Both the position numbers and the translations under genes were made by a program. Below are positions 1 to 11,883 of a stretch of 60,000 nt of DNA, in pieces. The stretch comes from Polytrichum commune (lineage: Eukaryota > Streptophyta > Polytrichopsida > Polytrichales > Polytrichaceae). The notes beneath the pieces were generated by a model, which saw nothing but the letters and a program-made list of their open reading frames with translations, was not told the DNA's origin and did not search any database. The stretch covers positions 22,929,501 through 22,989,500 of the forward strand of contig OX485805.1 of NCBI GenBank assembly GCA_950295325.1, written 5' to 3'. Within the stretch, counting starts at the first letter, position 1. Each line of letters begins with the position of its first letter.

Positions 1-254
1 AATATTATAATTAATATTATAATTTTTTCCTACCCCCCTCAAATTGACGCTTGGCCTCTCTTGAATGATTGTACACTGCAAAAACCAAGTCTCGTCACAT
101 TAATTTGGCCAAGGAGGCTACCATTTTACGAGTGGCCCGATGACCCAAAACAATTTGCAACCTCCACCCCATAAGCATTCTAGCTGCAATTGTATCACAC
201 CATCCGTCAATCCTAGTTGTGAAATGAAACCCACAAATGATTGATCCAACTTGA

Positions 255-440
255 ATCAAGTGACATTGTGATTGCGATTCATGGCAAGGAAATGCATAAA
301 TATATCATTTTAATAGTCAACTAGAGGTTTTTGGTTGTTAATTTTACAAATATTGTAACCAAAAATTTCTAGTTAACAACCAAATTGATTCATTTATGTA
401 ATTTCTCGCCATGAGTTGCAAAAGACAAGTCACAACAAAT
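255..440. mobile_element. Fold-back MITE (long imperfect hairpin)
   Basis: The left arm (about 258-335) and right arm (about 355-436) are imperfect inverted copies. Both carry a block like CATGGCAAGGAAATGCATAAA and the inner block CTAGAGGTTTTTGGTT, whose complement lies right of the loop. The loop is about 20 bases of AT-rich sequence. There is no coding capacity. The outer ends are not sharp and no target duplication was identified, so the superfamily is unknown. Confidence 0.6.
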
Positions 441-1448
441 GATTGTGATGGACAAGTTTTCTTTAGTGTATACCTTAAATAAAAAACGGCACTCTCAAGC
501 CATCTTACATTGGCGCACCTCACACATCATCAACCACTTGGAGCATCTGCTACTTAAGTTTTCCTAAACCATCAGCATCACTCTCTTATTATGGAAAAAT
601 GACGAGCCTACATATGTCAGTGATCAACTGCTATGACCTTTGCTCAAATTGAGGTTGTTAATAATGAGTCTAGCCACAGTTTCGGATCTAGAAGTAAATG
701 CCACTTTAACCCTTGGCATAAAAGCAACCATTGTTTGATTTATGGATGACTTATGCCCTACATCAAATCCATCTACTTCATTTGTCCGTAGTATTAAAAA
801 TATAATAAACATCAATCCAACATAGATATCTATCTATAGGCACCGATCATGTGTAATCTAGAGATGATTAGAATGTGCAAAATTTTTTAAATATTGGTTG
901 AAACAGGGAGTGGTCATATTTTTGTTGTGTTAGGAACTCATGTGAGAGTGTTGACACCAACCAATGGGTGCCACCCCAGTGCAAAATTTGCTTGAACAGT
1001 TTTGATATTTATTTTGGTAACAATTTTTTTTCCTTCAATGTTTTTTTATAATGTTCTTGTGAATAAAGCAGTTTGTACTTGCACTAGTTGGGGCATCCTA
1101 TGGTTATATTCTTAGGGGCCACTTGAATGAACACACATTGCTTAATAATGCTAAGCATGCTCACATCAACCGTTTACTTCAAGTTTTGGACACATTATGA
1201 TAACTAAGATTTCTCAATTAAAAATTAATTTTGTTGTTGTTGTTGTTGTTGCATATACATTTACGTACAAAATTGAGTAGACTTTGAATAGACTCAACTT
1301 CGGCTCCCATTGTCAGCCGATTCAAATTACAAACAAAGTGATCAAAGTGATCAAAGCAAGAGTCCAAGTAGTCAATTGCATAAATATGAAACGAAAAAAG
1401 TGAAAATGAAATAGGGTTTCTAATAGAAAATGTTGAAGTAGTTAGGGT
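441..1448. other. Intergenic, no gene recognised
   Basis: AT-rich sequence with only short open frames and no recognisable domain. It contains a (TTG)7 microsatellite at 1231-1251. The first 254 bases of the window are also featureless apart from AT-rich sequence. Confidence 0.5.
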
Positions 1449-1599
1449 TACAGTACTCACTTTTGTTTGCCACCACCTTTCTAACATCGATATCTTTGTA
1501 TGCATTGCATGGTTGAGAACATCGTGAAATTTCTTGTGCATTGTGTAGCCTTGGTTCCATAGTACGTGAGGTGTAATTCGTAGAATCGTTTGTAGCCAT

Positions 1600-3570
1600 A
1601 TGTGTCTGTTGTCTCAAGAACGGAAGCACCAATCTTTGGTGCAACTTAGAAGTGGTGTTTCTACTCGCAAAGTTGCCACTTTAGTGGACACGAGCGAATC
1701 TTCTATAGTGAATATGAGGAAGGATGTAGGGGGCGAGATGGAGAGACAAAGAGGAAGGACGTCCAAAGCTTCTTGCAGACCGAGACAAGAGGCGTTGTGT
1801 CACTCTCACTATTGAAGGTCGACTTGAAACCGCATCTGCAACAACAAAACAAGTTTGATATGAAACAAGCAAATTGTTGTTTGACATCACTGTAAGGCAT
1901 GCTTTGAGAGAGGTTGGATTGGGTGTACAAGTGTCGGGCACCTCTCCATGAGGAGTGCCCAAAACACTATGGCCACAAGGGGGACCCTGGAGTGACACCC
2001 GGGACTTGTGGCGCTGTTGGTGAGAGGGCCCAAGTGATCCTAGCGTGGGTGAGGACCCCGGGCGTTGACAACACCTCCCACCCACGGAGATTAAGAGTCA
2101 TGAGGGTAAGGCCATCAGCTATGCGTAGCTTATGACATGTGAATTCTAGAATGCTCAAGAACACCTCAATCGGAGGTGTGAGCTAGGAGATATGGTAATT
2201 TGAGTGGGGCGATGTCCCGGGACAACGCCTTGGTACAACAGTGGCCTGGGAGTGATTCCCGGGACTGCTAAGGTTTGAACATGCATAACTTCCTCAATAC
2301 TTGTCCAAATTGGGCAAGTGAGGACTCCATCGGCATCTTCGTGAAATGTAGATGACGACGGAGTGGTCGTGTGTTAGCAATACACATCATGTAAGAAAGT
2401 TATGGTGTTCTAAAGCTGCTGAGGACTTCTAACCCCAACGGCTAAGGGAAAATGTCTACTTGGCCCCAACTCTTGGTAGAGAGACAAAAGGTTTCTTGAC
2501 GGTGGTGTAGGGGCCCTACCAAAAGTCCTATAGGCTTATTTGGGTGAGGTGGTGTGGTCTCACCCACTCGAGGCCGAATGGCACGGCCTCCATGGGCTTT
2601 GGCCCAATGTGAAGGCATAGTTGCCTAGTATGGTTCAGGTTGTTGTAGTGTTGCTCCGGTAATGCGATGATCAATATAAGATTGGACTTTCATGGATGTA
2701 AGTCCACATTTAAGAATTGGTTACCGATTAAGGGGTGAGTCATGAAAGCAAAGTAGGAGGGTTGATTCCCCTCTTATGAACTATAAGGTCCGGGGTAGGA
2801 GGAGCTAACCATTAGCATGGCGGAATGCGAAGGGTTAGCGCTCGTAACTTTTGCTAGAAATTAAAATTGGCAAGATTGTTAAGGGGGCTAGCAAGGGTTG
2901 CGACAACAAGTGTAACAAAGGAGGCCATTTATGAGTCGTAAACATGTTCTCGCACGCGTGAGGTTTGCTCAAAGGTATGAGAGTTGGACCATTGATAATT
3001 GGAAATGTGTGATTTTTAGTGATGAGACAAAGATAAATAGGTTTAATTCAAATGGTAGATCATGGTGTTGGATTGGAGATGGAGAGCATGTCGAACCTCA
3101 ACATGTCCATTAGAACGTGAAGCATGGTGGTAGGTCAGTGATGATTTGGGGGTGTATGATGACTTTTGGACTAGGAGCATGGTACAAAATTGAGGTAGGA
3201 TGGATAGGCATTTGTAGAAATTTATTTTAGAAAATGTATTGTAGTCCACTATATAGAATTACAATCTGGATCCAAGTAGGTTGGTCTTCCAACAAGATAA
3301 TGATCCCAAACACACAAGCAAGATCGTGCAAGAATGGTTGGCATCACAACCATTTCAATTCCTTTAGTGGCTTGCACAATGTCTGGATTTGAATCTCATA
3401 GAACACTTTTGGGCACTTTTCAAACGGCGCTTAAGCGAATTTACGACACTTCCAAGAGGTATCCAAGAATTGTGGGAGCATGTGTGGTCAATGTATCCAA
3501 ATTTCAGTGAACAAGATTGCATCGCGCTTTTATGAGAGCATGTTACAAAGAATTGATGTTGTGTTGAAGA
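1600..3570 (+). pseudogene. Tc1-like transposase pseudogene, split by an LTR
   Basis: The N-terminal part (1612-1934) reads as a helix-turn-helix region (SQERKHQSLVQLRSG, STRKVATLV). After a frameshift near 1765 it continues with the Tc3/Tc1 second HTH-like stretch (TVRHALREVGLGVQ). The frame is interrupted at 1931 by the solo LTR and resumes at about 2911. The catalytic core follows: first Asp in VIFSDETKINRF (about 3010), then VKHGG and MIWGCM, second Asp in FQQDNDPKHTSK (about 3285), and Glu in LIEHFW (about 3390). The second Asp and the Glu are separated by 34 residues, which is the DD34E signature. In-frame stops lie near 1855, 2914, 3112, 3364 and 3531, with further frameshifts around 3200. 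It is certainly inactive. Plant mariner-like elements are normally DD39D, so a DD34E Tc1 type is unusual here. Confidence 0.85.
1932..2905 (+). mobile_element. Solo LTR inserted in the Tc1-like transposase
   Basis: A 974-bp block begins TGTCGGGCAC and ends GGTTGCGACA, so the termini are TGTCG...CGACA. It is flanked by a perfect 5-bp direct repeat ACAAG (1927-1931 and 2906-2910). The transposase frame reads GLGVQV up to the left junction and continues just after the right repeat, which confirms the empty-site structure. There is no polyprotein, primer-binding site or second LTR, so this is a solo LTR left by LTR-LTR recombination. The strand is not determined by the ends. Confidence 0.85.
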
Positions 3571-3635
3571 ATAGGGGTTACTAGACCAATTACTAAAGAT
3601 TTAGTAGGCAACTTGAACAAAATTGAGTATTTGTA

Positions 3636-5568
3636 TATAGTTTCTCATTTGGCTTTGCATCACACTTTCTTATTATTAATGTAATTTGAAATTTGCTTAT
3701 ATGTGCACAAGTTTGTGTTGTATCATATCCAATTTTCAAAGCTAAAAAAGAGCATGTGGTTTGTTTGTGGTTGTATGTTGAAGATGAGTATGTTCAAATT
3801 GTACTCAATTTTGTTTGTAACTGTCTGTAGTAAGAAATATGGGACAAGTCACATACTCCAATTGCAAGGCAACTGGCCCACTATGGTTTGCGCATTTTTG
3901 GCTTAAGAATTTGTGGAGGTGCTCAACTATTAAATCGTTCCCATCTAGTGGATTAGTCAAGCATTACACTTACTTTGCAAGTCAATTTGATTAGACAAGG
4001 GTCTTCCCCTCTTTCAAATGCTATTATCTAAACATGCATAGGGTATTTCATGCCCATTTCCCCTCTACGGACATATCCTACTTTAACCTCAAAGCTTGTC
4101 CATGAAAATTCCACAACCAACATTAAATGAAATGTACTCAAAAGAACCCTTTCATAGGCTTGAAAAATTATGGGTTAAAAGAGACTAACATTTTTAGGGC
4201 CAAATGCCTTAACCCCGGCCCTCCTCCATAACGTCCAAGGGCCATTGTGTAGCGATCTAGCGGTCCCACTTCATTATCACATGAGGGGCTAATGTGCAAT
4301 CATAACTATGCTTACCTACTAGATTAATGCATAGAAACTCAATGGTACGATTTATGTCCGGAAGTAGATTCCACTTGCAAGCATGCATGTCCCAAGTGAA
4401 GTGTTTTAATGGTTTTAGGAGCAATATTCTTGACCACTTATTTGACATGAGACTAACAGAATTATGATAGACCGTGACTAAATCTCCCAAATGTAGATAT
4501 AACTTATTTAAATGAAAGTGTGATTCACATTGTTTGGCTATAAATAAGTAAAATATGGTTATGCTATAGTCTCCCTTATGTATATAATGAGACCATGCAG
4601 TTATTTAGTGTGCATCAAACAAACGTTTTCACGTTGGCATCCGTCATATCATGACATCATGTCCATGGACTGTGGCGTAGATCTGTCAGACTGATGTAGG
4701 TTTAAAACAAACAAATCTTGAAGAAAACTTCAAAAAACTAAACGAAGGAATTCAAAAATATGTTTAGAAAAGAGAGGCCGGGTGTTGAATCTTGATCGTT
4801 GGATGTTTAGAACTGATAGGTGGTCCTTACCTCTTGACAATTGAGCCTCCCATATCTAACACTAAATTTGAGTGGGTCATGAGATAAACAAATCGATACT
4901 CAAAATCCTTCTTGGGCTCAAGGGACATCATGTGCATCCTTAATAAGGTTACAAGCACACCAGTACATTTTCACCGCAGAGGGTCGTCAACCTCACTTAC
5001 CATGGTCACATTCAACAAAGTTGGGTTCCATTGCGTTGAAGTGGTCCCTTGCTACGGTCCTGGTGTCAATCACCCTCAAAATTTTGATTAGTTTGGGCCA
5101 CACATATCATCATGGACCCATATGGATTATTGTGCAACTCTTTGACAAGATACATGATGCGCCACAAAGAAATGTGAAGGCCACCTAACTAGTGTCATGG
5201 CATGAGTCTCCTATCAATGACAGACGTCAATTTATTCAAAAAATTCAAAAAACTAAAATAAATGTCCTGGCAGAACAACTTATTCCTTATCCGGCGGGGA
5301 AAAGACAACCCCCTATCCACACTAAATCAGGACTTTAGGGCCACTACGTCACAGTACATACATATGCCATAGACGATAAAGGCAACAGTGCAAGCCTCGT
5401 CACAATGATATGAAGCACTGGAGTTACGAGTGCGTTCCCATTTGAAGTTGGCCGCGAGATCGATTCCCACAGCAATGTGGAATGAATGTTGTAATCGTGG
5501 ACTTAGTTTAGATCGAAGTGCTGTTCATGTCACCCACCAAATTTGACTCAATAGAATCAGGAAGGAAT
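3636..5568. other. Intergenic, no gene recognised
   Basis: AT-rich sequence without a convincing reading frame. A block near 4645-4700 (a stretch around GATCTGTCAGACTGATGTAG) has a diverged relative near 17240-17295, suggesting another low-copy dispersed repeat of unknown type. Confidence 0.4.
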
Positions 5569-5668
5569 GCTCCAATTCCTTCTCTCTTTCTGTTTTCCAG
5601 GAACCGGCTACGTCGCTGATCGAGTCACAACTAAGTTAGGGGCAGGCAGGCAGGCAGGCCGGCCGGCC

Positions 5669-5827
5669 ATGGATGGCCCTGCAAGAATTGTGTCAAGATT
5701 TAGAAACCTAGTATTTAGAGAACCTGGCATTAATTGCTGCGATGGCATGGTTTTCTCTCCAAATAAAGCCAAGTTCTGGGACGTCACTAGTCTGCGGAAT
5801 TCCAATCTTCGACCAGCTTTAAGTTAG
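5669..5827 (+). CDS. Short open frame, hypothetical (52 aa), doubtful
   Basis: An ATG (5669) sits directly after a GGCA/GGCC-rich simple repeat (5642-5668) and opens a 52-residue frame starting MDGPARIVSRFRNLVFREPG. It contains a CC pair and ends in ALS before TAG. Local base composition is less AT-rich than the surroundings. A pyrimidine-rich tract ending TTCCAG at 5597-5602 just upstream could be a splice acceptor. I recognise no domain. It may be a relic exon of a lost gene, a UTR-like fragment, or chance; no partner exon or downstream splice donor was found. Confidence 0.2.
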   Translation: MDGPARIVSRFRNLVFREPGINCCDGMVFSPNKAKFWDVTSLRNSNLRPALS

Positions 5828-6037
5828 CGATGTGTGGGATTTTATGCCCTTGTGAACGCAGAACCAAATCTAGTGAATCCCTACTCAATTGCATGCCAGC
5901 CTGGTTTGGAGGAGTCTGTGGGATGACAATATACATGACACTTTTGGATCGTTCCTGGGATTCATTCCTGGCCATGAAAGGTTGAAATGGAGGAGCAGTT
6001 TACTGTTAGGCTGGCCTTCTCATCTGCCTGCATGTAT

Positions 6038-6240
6038 CAGTGTCTGGGGGGATTCTTGTGCCTGAAGATCCTAGTGTTTCCAAGTCCAGCCTGTTACAAT
6101 GTTTCTTTATTGAGTTGGGGTATATTCTTTAGATTCCTCGAATATGGTGGGTGATTTTCCTGAAGCCTTGAACTTCAACTGGTTATTTCTCAACTCAACC
6201 GGTTCATCTGCAACTAACCGCTGGTTCTCCCTGTTCATTG
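6038..6240 (+). mobile_element. Short hAT-like element of the CCGGTT family (copy R1)
   Basis: A 203-bp block starts CAGTGTCTGGGGGGATTC and ends TTCTCCCTGTTCATTG. The body has the family hallmarks GATCCTAGTGTTTCCAAGTC, a block around AACTTCAACTGGTTATTTCT, and AACCGGTTCATCTGCAACTA. Relatives are at 26667-28025, 28631-32555 and 42913-44949, with fragments at 46741 and 57643. It is the simplest complete-looking form. No clean target duplication is seen for this copy; the superfamily call comes from the 8-bp duplications of the other copies. Confidence 0.65.
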
Positions 6241-9200
6241 GTGCCTCTTGTGGTCACTCTTCTTGATTGACCAAAGGCCGTGAGAAAAATAAAATGATGG
6301 AGGATTTGTTGTGGTCATGGTCGGCGGTCCAAAGACCATGACCAAGAGAAGTCCATGTCACTTGTTACAAGCCCTAGTTACGGGGCATGTAGTGTTAAAG
6401 TGGACGTAGATCAAGACGTAAATGCTTTTAATGAAAACGAAAGTGAAATATCAAAATGAAGAATATTTAAAAATACAATTGGCTATAATTAGTCAAATTA
6501 CTAAAATGATTTTTTTTCCCCAACATGGTCACCCCCAATTTTCAATGAGACAATCTATTTGAGTTCTCTCATGCAAAATGTGGGTGACCACCAAACATTA
6601 TTCATTTTTAGACATGTAAGGTCTCATGTCACTTCCATGTCACTTTCTCATCCAATTTTTGACATGCTCACCCATGGTCATTTTTATTTTTGGTAACCTT
6701 TTGGAAAATGAAGTGGGATCCTATCTATTTCTAAACGGATGTCTTATTGAATGTTTCCAAGAGGGAAATTGTGACGTGTGGGGGATCTGTTGCTCCTGAT
6801 GGTGTATAAACTCTCTCAATTTCTCTAAGTTTATGTGGAACATCGTCGTGTTTGGATGCAAAATAAAAGATTCATGGATAAAAAATGCCTTCCTTTGAAA
6901 GAAAGTTGAGTTTCGGATTGGCCACCTAGGGGTTCAAGCGGCAGGAGTTGGGACCCACCAAGATGTGTGTGCAATGAAGGGAGCCAAATGGGCATGCCAA
7001 CATGTGAACTTGTTAACGACTTGGGAACAAGATAAATGTGGAGACTTCCTAGCATATTTGCAGTCACGGAAGCAATGCTTGACAAGTCCTCACATGCATT
7101 TCAAAGTGACGGGCACCAAAGTAATTGCACTTCATGTGAACTTTTATTCTTTCAAGAGCCCAAGTCAAAAACAAAACTTTTGATATTTCACTAACTTGTC
7201 AACATGCTATTGAAGCTTTGAAAATAAAACTTTATTCAAGAATGACAGTATTTGGTCACATAAATATGAAGTCCACTTCTAGATATGCATGCCTACAAGT
7301 CTTGGTTGTCTTTCAAGTCACAGAAATACTAGCCTAATCCAAAGATACTAGACCAATTTTGACAACCGATTTTGCGTGTTGATGAAGTTTTTCTTGGAGT
7401 TAACATGATCTAACCTCAACAATCCTGGCAACATTGATGGATTTGTTGCCACTGCCACTTGACGGAGATCAAGAATAAGACAAACTATACTGCTGTCCAC
7501 TCGTGCTCAAGTTGATGACCTCAGTGAATCTAATCCAATTCGAAAGTCTAGCTAGCATAAAAACTTGGAATTCCCACTTGAGCTAGAAAAGAACTTGAGG
7601 AGCAACTTCATGACAAATAGTTTGAATCTTTAACCAGGAATGTGATTCATTTTCAACTTAAGAGTTGAAAAAATACTGGGTTTCAAGTTAAGTTGGGTTA
7701 CGTTTATTTAGATAATTTGATGTCAAATTAGCTTCAACCCCAAATTTGTTCAGTGGGACACATGAAATGAATCAATGTCAAACTTGAAGAAGACATTTAC
7801 TGTTTACATGGATGGATGCAAACTGTGTTTGTAATGCAACTATTTCCTCTCAGAGTGAAATTGTGGAGGGCGATTTTTCTGTGGGTCTTCACTATGACAC
7901 TCTTGCGGTAAACCTTGGATAAATTTGTGAATTGCTCCCCCCAAAAAGGATTTATTTGAACGAAACTCTTTCACTTGACATGTGTTGAAGCCTGCAAAAT
8001 ATAACGTATCGTGGAGGCTAACTGATCGGCTATGTAAATATATGCAAAGACTGGTTGGAACACCCAAGCCTTTTATGCACATCCGAGGCATTATAAGCAC
8101 ACTTTGGCCAATCTCTTTATCATACTCCTCTCATTGTACATGCGAACAACATCTTTGGCATTCATGCATTTTCCGACACCCGATTGTGCATGCCCTCATC
8201 ACTTGTAGCAATTACGACCAGAGCTCGACTCTCATAATACTAAGCAACCATATTTGTTCATCCTCTTCACCATATGTCAAGCTCTTGGGCATGCAAGCGT
8301 ACTCTTGACATGCTCATGTGCATGTCTTCGTCACTTGTAGTAATTGCAACCACATCTTGGCTCTCATAATATTGAGCAGCCAAATTTACACTTAAGCAGC
8401 ACTGGGCACTCTTGAACTCTTTCACCTCTTTATCATACTTATGTATTTGGCATCAATCTTTTCGATCTCCAACATTCGGCACCAAGTTCTCAGCCTCTTA
8501 ACCAACCTCTTATATACTTAACGAACGAATCTATCATGAGAAATGCCATCGGTCTCATGACAGGCAAACAGCTCACACTTGTATCTCACACCTCTCATGC
8601 AATGCACTTGAGCACTATCTTATACACTCAATGTTTTAGCTCATATGCATTCGGCTAGTAGGCTCTCATGGTATCACCGCGTGCTCTCAAACATGTAATT
8701 CCTGTTACTTGTACATAAGGGTCTCACGACATCGATGCTCACCAATGCACATGTAGTCAGAATCTCAAGCACATGAAGCACCCATGTTTGTGGAAAGAGG
8801 CGAGATGGTCTTTGATGGTTTGCTAGTTTCCTCATAGCAGTATTGGTATATAAGCTAACCAAGCATGCGATATAATTTCCAACTCTTAGATGCCTCAAAC
8901 TTGAGCGTTTTATATAATATAATACAAAAGAAAATAGAAAAAGAAAATTAATTACATAGTTGTAGAATTATTTGTACACTATCATTAAACCGAGATGGTG
9001 TTTGACACAGGCTCAAGATCTGACATACTCCATACTCACAGAAATTTGTGGGCTCAGTTGAGGAGTCAGGACCTGTGTACAACTTTCCATCTGGAGTTTT
9101 AATTCGATCACCACAAAAGCTTCGGGCCTACCTGCACACCTGCTTCTGATGCTTACTGTGCCTACTTGGGACAGATACTAAACACACACGTAAGCTTGTT

Positions 9201-11323
9201 AGTTGATAAGAAGACATGCCTACACATAGTGGCAGGCTAATCGATTTTGCTGACATTGGATTCGAAGAGGCACAATTTTCACCCGTAATTAATGGGCCTG
9301 CCATGGCCTGACCACTACCGCGGCTTGGTTGGTTGGGCGTCTATACAGCTTTTGGCAGGGCTCCTCGCACCAATTATCTAGTTCATACTAAGCAGAATTC
9401 TCTTCTTTGTATGCTTCACAAATGGCATCTATGCTCTTGCTGAGCAATGTTTAAAAGTCCAATGTACTCGTTGACAACTACAACACAAGTCAACGTGTTA
9501 AACCATCACAAAATGTGGAATTTGGCATATAATAATTATGCAAGATAGTGATGATGCATTTGCAGGTTAGTTTAATGTGATCGACATGAGGGGAGCATCC
9601 CAATAAGCATGACCCAACCGTACAGCTAATTAATAGACGTAGAGCTTCAAATACAGACATGTAGGATTCAAAATATGTAATTTGCATCAGTGAGGTCTTC
9701 CATGCATTCTTTCAGTGGCGAACTTAACTGTAAGTGTGTTAGATTAACATGCCCACATAACATCACGAAGGCCCGTTTCAGAATGTATCTTATCTTAATT
9801 GTATTCAGAAGAATCACAACTTAAGAAGATGTGATGCTCTTAAATGTAAGATCGTGTTGCTGGAAATTATAATAAATTTCTCTAGTCATTTATGCTCTTC
9901 TTCATTCACTACTGGAATCCATTGGATGTAATGTCATATTTGTTTGTCAACTGTGTGACATTCTTAGTTTCCACTGAGAGAAATTGTCATATTTGTGACA
10001 TTATTGTGCTCAATAAGTTGACATTAAAACAGTCAAAACACATTAGTGATTGAGCTTATTATACTGACATAGATGTTTGTTATGTCATTCTCACATCTTT
10101 TGACCAACTTGAGAATGAACCAAGACATAAGTCTCTTGTTCAAGTAGCTGATTGTCTTAGGCTGTATCTGTATATCATTTCCAATATCTAATATTGTCTT
10201 GTATAGCAAGCCTATTACACACAACAAAGATAAATGTGAACATTGTTATCCGACGTGTGGATTGTACCAACTCCTGCAAAAACCTTGGATGACACAGGAC
10301 GTCATAATGTGGTCTCTGTACATAAGGTTAAATATATGGAATTGTTTTCAAATCAGGATGTTTATGGTCCATGCAGACTAAATCTTGTCTCGACCAGACA
10401 CATGGAACTTTTCAGTACTTGGTATACTTGCAGGAAGTTCTGTACCTATGCAAATGATGAAAATCACAGCTTAATTTCAGTAGCAAAGTAATAGTGGTCA
10501 TAAAGTTGGCTATAAAGTTCCTGTTCCACAATCCCTGGCCACAGTTGCATGAATCTTGGTATAAACCATAACCCCGAGTACTTTAGCATCATGTTGAGTA
10601 ATGACAATCCTGCTACACATGGAGTGATGCATGAATGGGAATATTTATGGCTTCAACATTTTTTTCATAAGCAGGGCCTGGGAAGCATGGTAAGCTTATG
10701 CACTTCATAGCTTGACAAATTTTTCATTAGTTCACAAGATTACATGCTACATCCAGTGGCACATTAGGTGGCCCTAGTTTGATATAACAATCTGGCACCT
10801 TTGCACTTTCCAAGGCCAAAATGAGACTTTTTTTTTATGCAAAAGAACAATTTAACCAGGTGCAAAACCAAGACGCCTTTCGTATTAGTATGCATAGGAG
10901 GCTTTGAGCTTGGACTGTTATGTCCTGTGATTTTACAAAAGTTCTGAGTAACTTACAATGTGCTGACTCTTAAATGACCGAATTCTTATATGCTCGCAAT
11001 AATTATTGTTCCCTTGGTTGGCACTTCATCATTTTATACACTTCAGCTAACTTGGATCCTTGGATGTACAGGGTGACATTTTTCTAGCTCCTTGCTCTTT
11101 AGTACTTGATGTGCCATTCCATCCAGTTTTCGTCCCGCTTTCAATAGAAACTACCAACGATGCCAAAATTCATCTTGATCTGAACACACTTTTCTCCACC
11201 TATGTGCTATATTCTCTCACGTAATCAATAGATAAAGGTTACAGTATATTTTAATGTTTGGATGCTACTTCAAGAGACATGAACATACTCAGACAAACCA
11301 TTTCTCCAAGTTGTTCAATTGCC
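6241..11323. other. Intergenic, no gene recognised
   Basis: About 5 kb in which I find no domain, splice-consistent exon pair or clear transposon ends. The longest open frames (for example 7982-8308) lack plant-protein character. A patch at 9930-10110 repeats the word TGTGACATT several times and may be a MITE remnant. Confidence 0.4.
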
Positions 11324-11683
11324 ATGGCTAGCACCCCAAGAACAAGAACACCCTCAAGTGAGCCCCATCCACCATCTCCTGCAGCAAGAATTTGCAGTCT
11401 TTCGAAATACAGGTCAGTATCTCATGATGTTTAGGGTGATGCAAAAGCAAACAGAAAACAAACCAAAAAACTAAAAAACTAAAAATTAAAAAATTAAAAA
11501 AAACCATTCTCAATCATAGCCTAATGCTCTTTAATATACTTCGGAGCAGTCATGCTTAAGGGTTTGCGATCTTAAACTACAGCTCCCTGTACTTTGTCTT
11601 TTCTTACTTTCCTGTTTTTCAGCATGAGTTCATCTGCCATAGCTGAAGTGGCTACAACGTCATTGACTGCAGAAACAAAATGA
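11324..11683 (+). CDS. Candidate two-exon small protein (49 aa), unknown function
   Basis: Exon 1 is 11324-11412 and exon 2 is 11623-11683. The start codon is in a strong plant context (GCCATGGCT). Exon 1 reads MASTPRTRTPSSEPHPPSP and then AARICSLSKY. It ends at AG|GTCAGT, a good donor. A pyrimidine-rich stretch ends TTTTTCAG|C, and the joined frame continues SMSSSAIAEVATTSLTAETK to TGA. The 210-base intron is AT-rich with stops in frame. AATAAA lies at 11873-11878, about 190 bases after the stop. The product is basic and Ser/Thr/Pro-rich at its N-terminus, with no signal peptide or membrane segment. I do not recognise the family. It could be a true microprotein, the first two exons of something decayed, or chance. 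Support is the ATG context plus a phase-consistent splice pair. Confidence 0.35.
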
Positions 11684-11872
11684 GGATGTCAGACCTTGTA
11701 ACATGTAATTTGGATGTTTGAATATGAAAATCATACCCGGGATGCTTGGCATATCTCCCTCTCTATTGACAAACTGAGACTGATGAAATAAGTGCCATCG
11801 TAGCTCGGTTTGTTGAAAGTACATTTAAGTGCACTCAGTGACAGATGTTGCAATCTCTTCAATTTTGTGTGC

Positions 11873-11878
11873 AATAAA
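11873..11878 (+). promoter_or_regulatory. Possible polyadenylation signal
   Basis: AATAAA, about 190 bases after the stop of the candidate small gene at 11324-11683, in a T/G-rich context (TTTTGTGTGCAATAAAAAG). It is consistent with a plant near-upstream element but is a common word in AT-rich DNA. Confidence 0.3.
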
Positions 11879-11883
11879 AAGTG

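Larger units (their letters stand above)
1451..3633 (+). mobile_element. Degenerate Tc1-like (DD34E) DNA transposon
   Basis: The element encloses a broken Tc1-type transposase. The left end begins CAGTACTCACTTTTGTTTGC directly after TA (1449-1450). The right end, read on the other strand, begins CAAATACTCAATTTTGTT and is followed by TA (3634-3635). The shared inverted terminus TACTCA-TTTTGTT next to TA fits the TA target duplication of the Tc1/mariner superfamily. Removing the LTR insertion and its target duplication leaves about 1.2 kb, close to the usual Tc1 size. A second block resembling the terminus (GTACTCAATTTTGTTTG) lies in inverted orientation near 3802-3824 and may be another end or a solo remnant. 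The ends were matched by eye. Confidence 0.75.

Noticed and set aside
9920-10110. Possible CACTA terminus (CACTACTGGAATCC) with repeated TGTGACATT words
   Set aside because: No inverted partner end or 3-bp duplication was found nearby, so it is not listed as an element.
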